Origin: Alphaproteobacteria bacterium
GTDB lineage: Bacteria; Pseudomonadota; Alphaproteobacteria; UBA9219
Direction of reading: 5' to 3'
Assembly: GCA_028866275.1 (NCBI GenBank)
Contig: JAGWIK010000007.1
Span: 31,541 to 95,540 of the forward strand
Length of the DNA: 64,000 nt
Shown in pieces: positions 61,316 through 64,000 of this stretch. How positions within the stretch are numbered: position 1 is the stretch's first letter; each line of letters starts with the position of its first letter. Position numbers and translations under genes: made by a program. The notes below the pieces were generated by a model. The model was not told the origin of the DNA and did not search any database. It worked only from the letters and a program-made list of their open reading frames with translations.

Positions 61316-62536
61316 TTAATGTGATACTGTCCATATATTTGGATGATAGACGAAGTTGAGCATAACGCGGTTGTCGCGCGCCGTGCCGGCATTGCTGGTT
61401 AATGTTTCATAGCGATACTGGTAAGACGCTTCCAGATCGATCCGTTTGGTGGCGTGGTACGTCGCGCCGCCCGTGCCGCCGATCAGGTTTTGCACGCTGC
61501 CGGGCGTGTTGATCTGGTAGCTTGACGTCGTGTAGTTCGCATCGACATCCAGCGAGAAACGGTCGTTCAGGGCGTGGCTGTCGGTGAGGTCGATGCTGGT
61601 TTGCAGGGCTTCCGTGCCGTTGCCATAGGGAAATTGGACGCGGTTTGTTGTCAATGCCGCCGAATCCTGAATGCCTTTGAAGGTTAACCCGCCCGAAAAG
61701 ACATATTGCCATGCCCATGACGTTGCCGCTTGTCCTGCCACAAAGCTGCGGCTGGTCTGCGCGCCTATGGCGATATTCCCGCTCAGCCGCGGAGAAAAAG
61801 TGGTTGTCCAGCCGATCATGGGGCCGACGGTGTCGATATGTTCCGCCACATTGTCGAGCGTTTCGTAACGCTGCGCCTGCAGAGTCAGGGACGCCGCGTT
61901 CAAGGGATCGAGGCGGCGGGTATAGGAAGGGGACAGGCTGTAGGTGGCATAGTCGGTAAAGGCCGTGCTGGCATAGGTCGATCGGCTTATGGATCCGGCC
62001 AGCGCGAATTGGTCGGCGGCGGTCGGGCTGTAGGTTATTTGCGGCGATGCCGACAAACCGGTATGCCTGACATCGCTGACGTTAAGTCCATAGGTTGATG
62101 GTTCGCTGGTGCGGGTTGTATCGTAATCGGCCTGTTGTTGCGATCCTATCGACCAGTTTTGCCCTTTCCAGGTGTAGCCGGCGGCCGAGTGCAGGTCTGT
62201 CGAGTTATAGGACGTCTGGTTGAAGCTGTTGACGTCGATCCTGTTGTCCAGTTTTAACAAAGATGTCGGCGTGGCGTCGTTGATAATGAATTCCGGCGTC
62301 GTTGTGGACCCGATAATGGATTTCGTCGGCCCGACGGATAGAAGCGGGTTCGACGAAGACATGCCGGTTTCCGTGCCGATGGCGGACAGCGATAATCCGC
62401 CGGGTGGGCCGCTGGGTGATCCGTTGTCCGATGCCTGCGTGTAAGTCTGCGCTTGCGCCGCAAGCGGCATAAGCAGCGCAAGCAGCATAGGCAGCAGGGC
62501 CGCGGCGGCTGCTGTTGTCGGGCGGCGCAGATTCAT
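61316..62536 (-). CDS. Outer-membrane beta-barrel of the exopolysaccharide locus
   Basis: 406 aa. A signal peptide (LLPMLLALLMPLAAQAQ) is followed by a Ser/Gly/Pro-rich stretch and then strands rich in Tyr, Thr and Ser (NWSIGSQQQADYDTTRT, LSPSYTRRLDPLNAASLTLQ), ending in a barrel-type terminus (NRVMLNFVYHPNIW). It sits where exosortase/PEP-CTERM-type EPS loci carry a barrel between wza and wzz. That context suggests a channel or anchor for the polysaccharide. The precise subfamily is not certain. It lies 3 bp after the wza-like gene. Confidence 0.8.
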   Translation of the reverse strand: MNLRRPTTAAAAALLPMLLALLMPLAAQAQTYTQASDNGSPSGPPGGLSLSAIGTETGMSSSNPLLSVGPTKSIIGSTTTPEFIINDATPTSLLKLDNRIDVNSFNQTSYNSTDLHSAAGYTWKGQNWSIGSQQQADYDTTRTSEPSTYGLNVSDVRHTGLSASPQITYSPTAADQFALAGSISRSTYASTAFTDYATYSLSPSYTRRLDPLNAASLTLQAQRYETLDNVAEHIDTVGPMIGWTTTFSPRLSGNIAIGAQTSRSFVAGQAATSWAWQYVFSGGLTFKGIQDSAALTTNRVQFPYGNGTEALQTSIDLTDSHALNDRFSLDVDANYTTSSYQINTPGSVQNLIGGTGGATYHATKRIDLEASYQYRYETLTSNAGTARDNRVMLNFVYHPNIWTVSH

Positions 62537-62539
62537 CGA

Positions 62540-63151
62540 CTAGAGCAGGCTTGCGGTGGGGACGACCACCACGTCGCCGGGTTCAAGCGTGATGTCTTTG
62601 TCCAGATCGTCGCCATCGGCCACATCGTCATAAGGAAACGGAATCGATGTTTCCGGCTGGCCGGGGCTGCGGCGCAAGATGATGATGCCGCTTTCGCTGG
62701 CATAGGGGGTCAGGCCGCCGGCCTGGCTGAGCGCCTGCATGACGGTCATATGCTGGCCCATGACGAATTCCCCGGGTTTTGTCACTTGGCCGATGACGTT
62801 GACAGTGTGGCCCAGCGCGGCCTTGACCGCCACCGTTACCGATGCATCGGGAATAAGCTGCGCCAGTTTCTTTTTAATAAGCGCGCGCAGGTCGGCCAGC
62901 GATTTGCCCTGGGCCTGAATTGTTCCGATCAGGGGAAAGGTGATGCTGCCGTCGGGCAGCACCAGCGTTTCGCGGTCAAGCCCGTCTTCTTTCCATACCG
63001 TGATCTGCAGAACGTCACCCGGGAGTATGATGTAACTGCTTGGAGATGCCGCTTCGGGGGCGTCTGCCGCCAGGGCGGGGCTGACAAGAGGGGAAAAAGC
63101 GGGAAGGCAGAAGGTAAGAAATAAAATGATATATTTCAGTGTGTTGGGCAT
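62540..63151 (-). CDS. Polysaccharide export protein (Wza-like)
   Basis: 203 aa from ATG 63151, preceded by GAGGAAA. A signal peptide (IILFLTFCLPAFSPLVSPALA) is followed by the Poly_export domain (YIILPGDVLQITVWKEDGL) and one SLBB-type repeat (VNVIGQVTKPGEFVMGQHMT). It is shorter than E. coli Wza (379 aa) and lacks the lipobox and the C-terminal outer-membrane helix of Wza. The barrel encoded next may therefore supply the outer-membrane channel. It starts the operon wza-barrel-wzz-cpsD, and is divergent from a sorting-signal protein. Confidence 0.9.
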   Translation of the reverse strand: MPNTLKYIILFLTFCLPAFSPLVSPALAADAPEAASPSSYIILPGDVLQITVWKEDGLDRETLVLPDGSITFPLIGTIQAQGKSLADLRALIKKKLAQLIPDASVTVAVKAALGHTVNVIGQVTKPGEFVMGQHMTVMQALSQAGGLTPYASESGIIILRRSPGQPETSIPFPYDDVADGDDLDKDITLEPGDVVVVPTASLL

Positions 63152-63335
63152 GTTTTCCTCTGTGCGGCGTCGGATGACTGCGTTTTTTGGCAATATATAT
63201 TGTAATTGTCGCGCGAGGTCAAAGCGATAGCTGTTGGGATGACACGATTTCGTTGTTCTTTGTGCATCATTCTGATACAAATTCAAAACTTCTGTCGATT
63301 CTTTTAAATTCCTCTGTCCCGTGTGAGCGTTTACA

Positions 63336-63944
63336 ATGACCTTGCTTCGCCTGTGCGCTGTTGCCCTGATTGCCGCCTTTGCTTTTGGGGGCGTCGCGCG
63401 AGCTTCCACGGTCGATTATACCGGAACCCAGTATGACGCCGGAACCGTTTCCGCCGGCCAGAGCGGTACTATTTCCACCACTACCTCTACGCAAAACGGC
63501 ATCACGATGCATGATTTGCTCAGCGGTTATCTGCCTGCCGACAGTGAAATCATCTTCACCTATACGCTGCCTTCCACTTTGCAGGCCGATACGAGCCTTT
63601 ATGCTTATGCAGCGCAGGGTCAGCATAACGCTTCGGCGACGGCGACGGTCACACAGGGGCATGGTTCTTCGGTTTCGTCTTCGTCCAACAGCCTGATCGT
63701 GCTTGCGTCGGCCAACTTCGACAGCAAGAAGAGCGGCACCACGACGATCATCAACAATTCGTCGACTGCGGCGTTTTTCAGCAGCGTTCTGGAGTCGGCG
63801 GCCAATTATAAAAACCTGATCGTGACCTATACCGTCCAGTCTTTGGCCGCCGTTCCGCTTCCCGGTTCGATGGTTTTGTTCGCGGCGGCTCTTGTGGCCC
63901 TGTTTGGCTTTGCCTATCGCCAGAAGGCGCGCAGCGTGGCATAA
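63336..63944 (+). CDS. Exported protein with a VPLPGS C-terminal sorting-like signal
   Basis: 202 aa. The signal peptide is LCAVALIAAFAFGGVARA. The middle is Ser/Thr-rich with low complexity, beta-rich. The C-terminus has VPLPGSMVLFAAALVALFGF followed by YRQKARS: a short Pro-containing motif, a hydrophobic helix and a basic tail. This is the layout of exosortase targets (PEP-CTERM; VPLPA-CTERM in alphaproteobacteria). Such proteins are typically processed and exported in EPS-making bacteria, and this gene is divergent from the EPS export operon. The exosortase itself is not in the window. Confidence 0.8.
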   Translation: MTLLRLCAVALIAAFAFGGVARASTVDYTGTQYDAGTVSAGQSGTISTTTSTQNGITMHDLLSGYLPADSEIIFTYTLPSTLQADTSLYAYAAQGQHNASATATVTQGHGSSVSSSSNSLIVLASANFDSKKSGTTTIINNSSTAAFFSSVLESAANYKNLIVTYTVQSLAAVPLPGSMVLFAAALVALFGFAYRQKARSVA

Positions 63945-63972
63945 ACCGGCCGCTGGTTGGTAAGATGTAAGC

Positions 63973-64000
63973 GGGGAAGCCAGTTGTCGGCTTCCCCCTT
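63973..64000 (+). terminator. Intrinsic terminator after the sorting-signal protein, cut by the window edge
   Basis: GGGGAAGCC (63973-63981) pairs with GGCTTCCCC (63989-63997) around a 7-nt loop, followed by CTT at the window end, where a T-run is expected to continue. Confidence 0.8.

Overview
The window looks like chromosomal DNA of a free-living alphaproteobacterium with roughly 55-60% GC by eye. The evidence is a ChpT phosphotransferase, three TTAA-N7-TTAA CtrA-type sites, PhaR/PhaC polyhydroxyalkanoate genes, the ybeY-corC-lnt-XRE block, a YdcH/DUF465 protein, and a paired dgt and erpA. A Rhodospirillales-like or Micavibrio-like host would fit, but I cannot fix the genus from the sequence. 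There are no rRNA genes, CRISPR arrays, transposases, integrases or phage structural genes. Genes are dense, with many 4-bp ATGA stop/start overlaps.

Layout. 1-4.2 kb: a TPR protein cut by the window edge, gluQ, an outer-membrane barrel, and a ferredoxin reductase/ferredoxin pair. 4.3-6.7 kb: two small orphans and a DEAD-box helicase with a His/Arg repeat tail. 6.7-8.6 kb: asd, whose 3' end is duplicated around an AT-richer orphan gene. 8.8-14.8 kb: fatty-acid beta-oxidation (thiolase, FadN-type fusion, acyl-CoA dehydrogenase). 15-22.4 kb: nadK, chpT and a cheA-cheW-cheY-cheB-cheR operon. 22.4-24 kb: phosphofructokinase and a YdcH-like protein. 24.2-28.1 kb: an OprB porin, an NHL protein and a Tat-exported DyP/EfeB peroxidase behind a strong Fur-box-like palindrome. 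28.2-32.7 kb: a degenerate GGDEF protein, purE-purK-ABC exporter and a HIT protein. 32.7-36.4 kb: XRE, lnt, corC and ybeY. 36.4-36.7 kb: tRNA-Ser(TGA) with a truncated tandem copy. 36.9-42.8 kb: an exported orphan, single-chain GlyRS, a small exported protein and PPDK. 42.8-43.0 kb: a hairpin-rich palindromic repeat. 43-46.6 kb: dgt, erpA and a divergent PhoH-like ATPase. 46.6-49.6 kb: an isolated IcmB/DotO-type type IVB secretion ATPase. 49.7-52.1 kb: phaR, a phasin-like gene and phaC. 52.1-58.8 kb: two chemoreceptors, ftsK and a degenerate metallophosphatase. 58.8-64 kb: an exopolysaccharide export operon (wza, barrel, wzz, cpsD) and a divergent protein with a VPLPGS C-terminal sorting-like tail.

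How the parts connect. CheA, CheW, CheY, CheB and CheR can serve the two receptors encoded 30-36 kb away. CtrA-type sites lie before chpT (itself in the CtrA phosphorelay), phaR, and the receptor/phosphatase pair, suggesting cell-cycle control of motility and storage. The Fur-like site ties the porin-propeller-peroxidase operon to iron. The strongest leads for something undescribed are that iron-linked operon, the asd 3'-end duplication with its orphan cargo, the composite palindrome at 42.8 kb, and the orphan DotO beside the enlarged PhoH protein.
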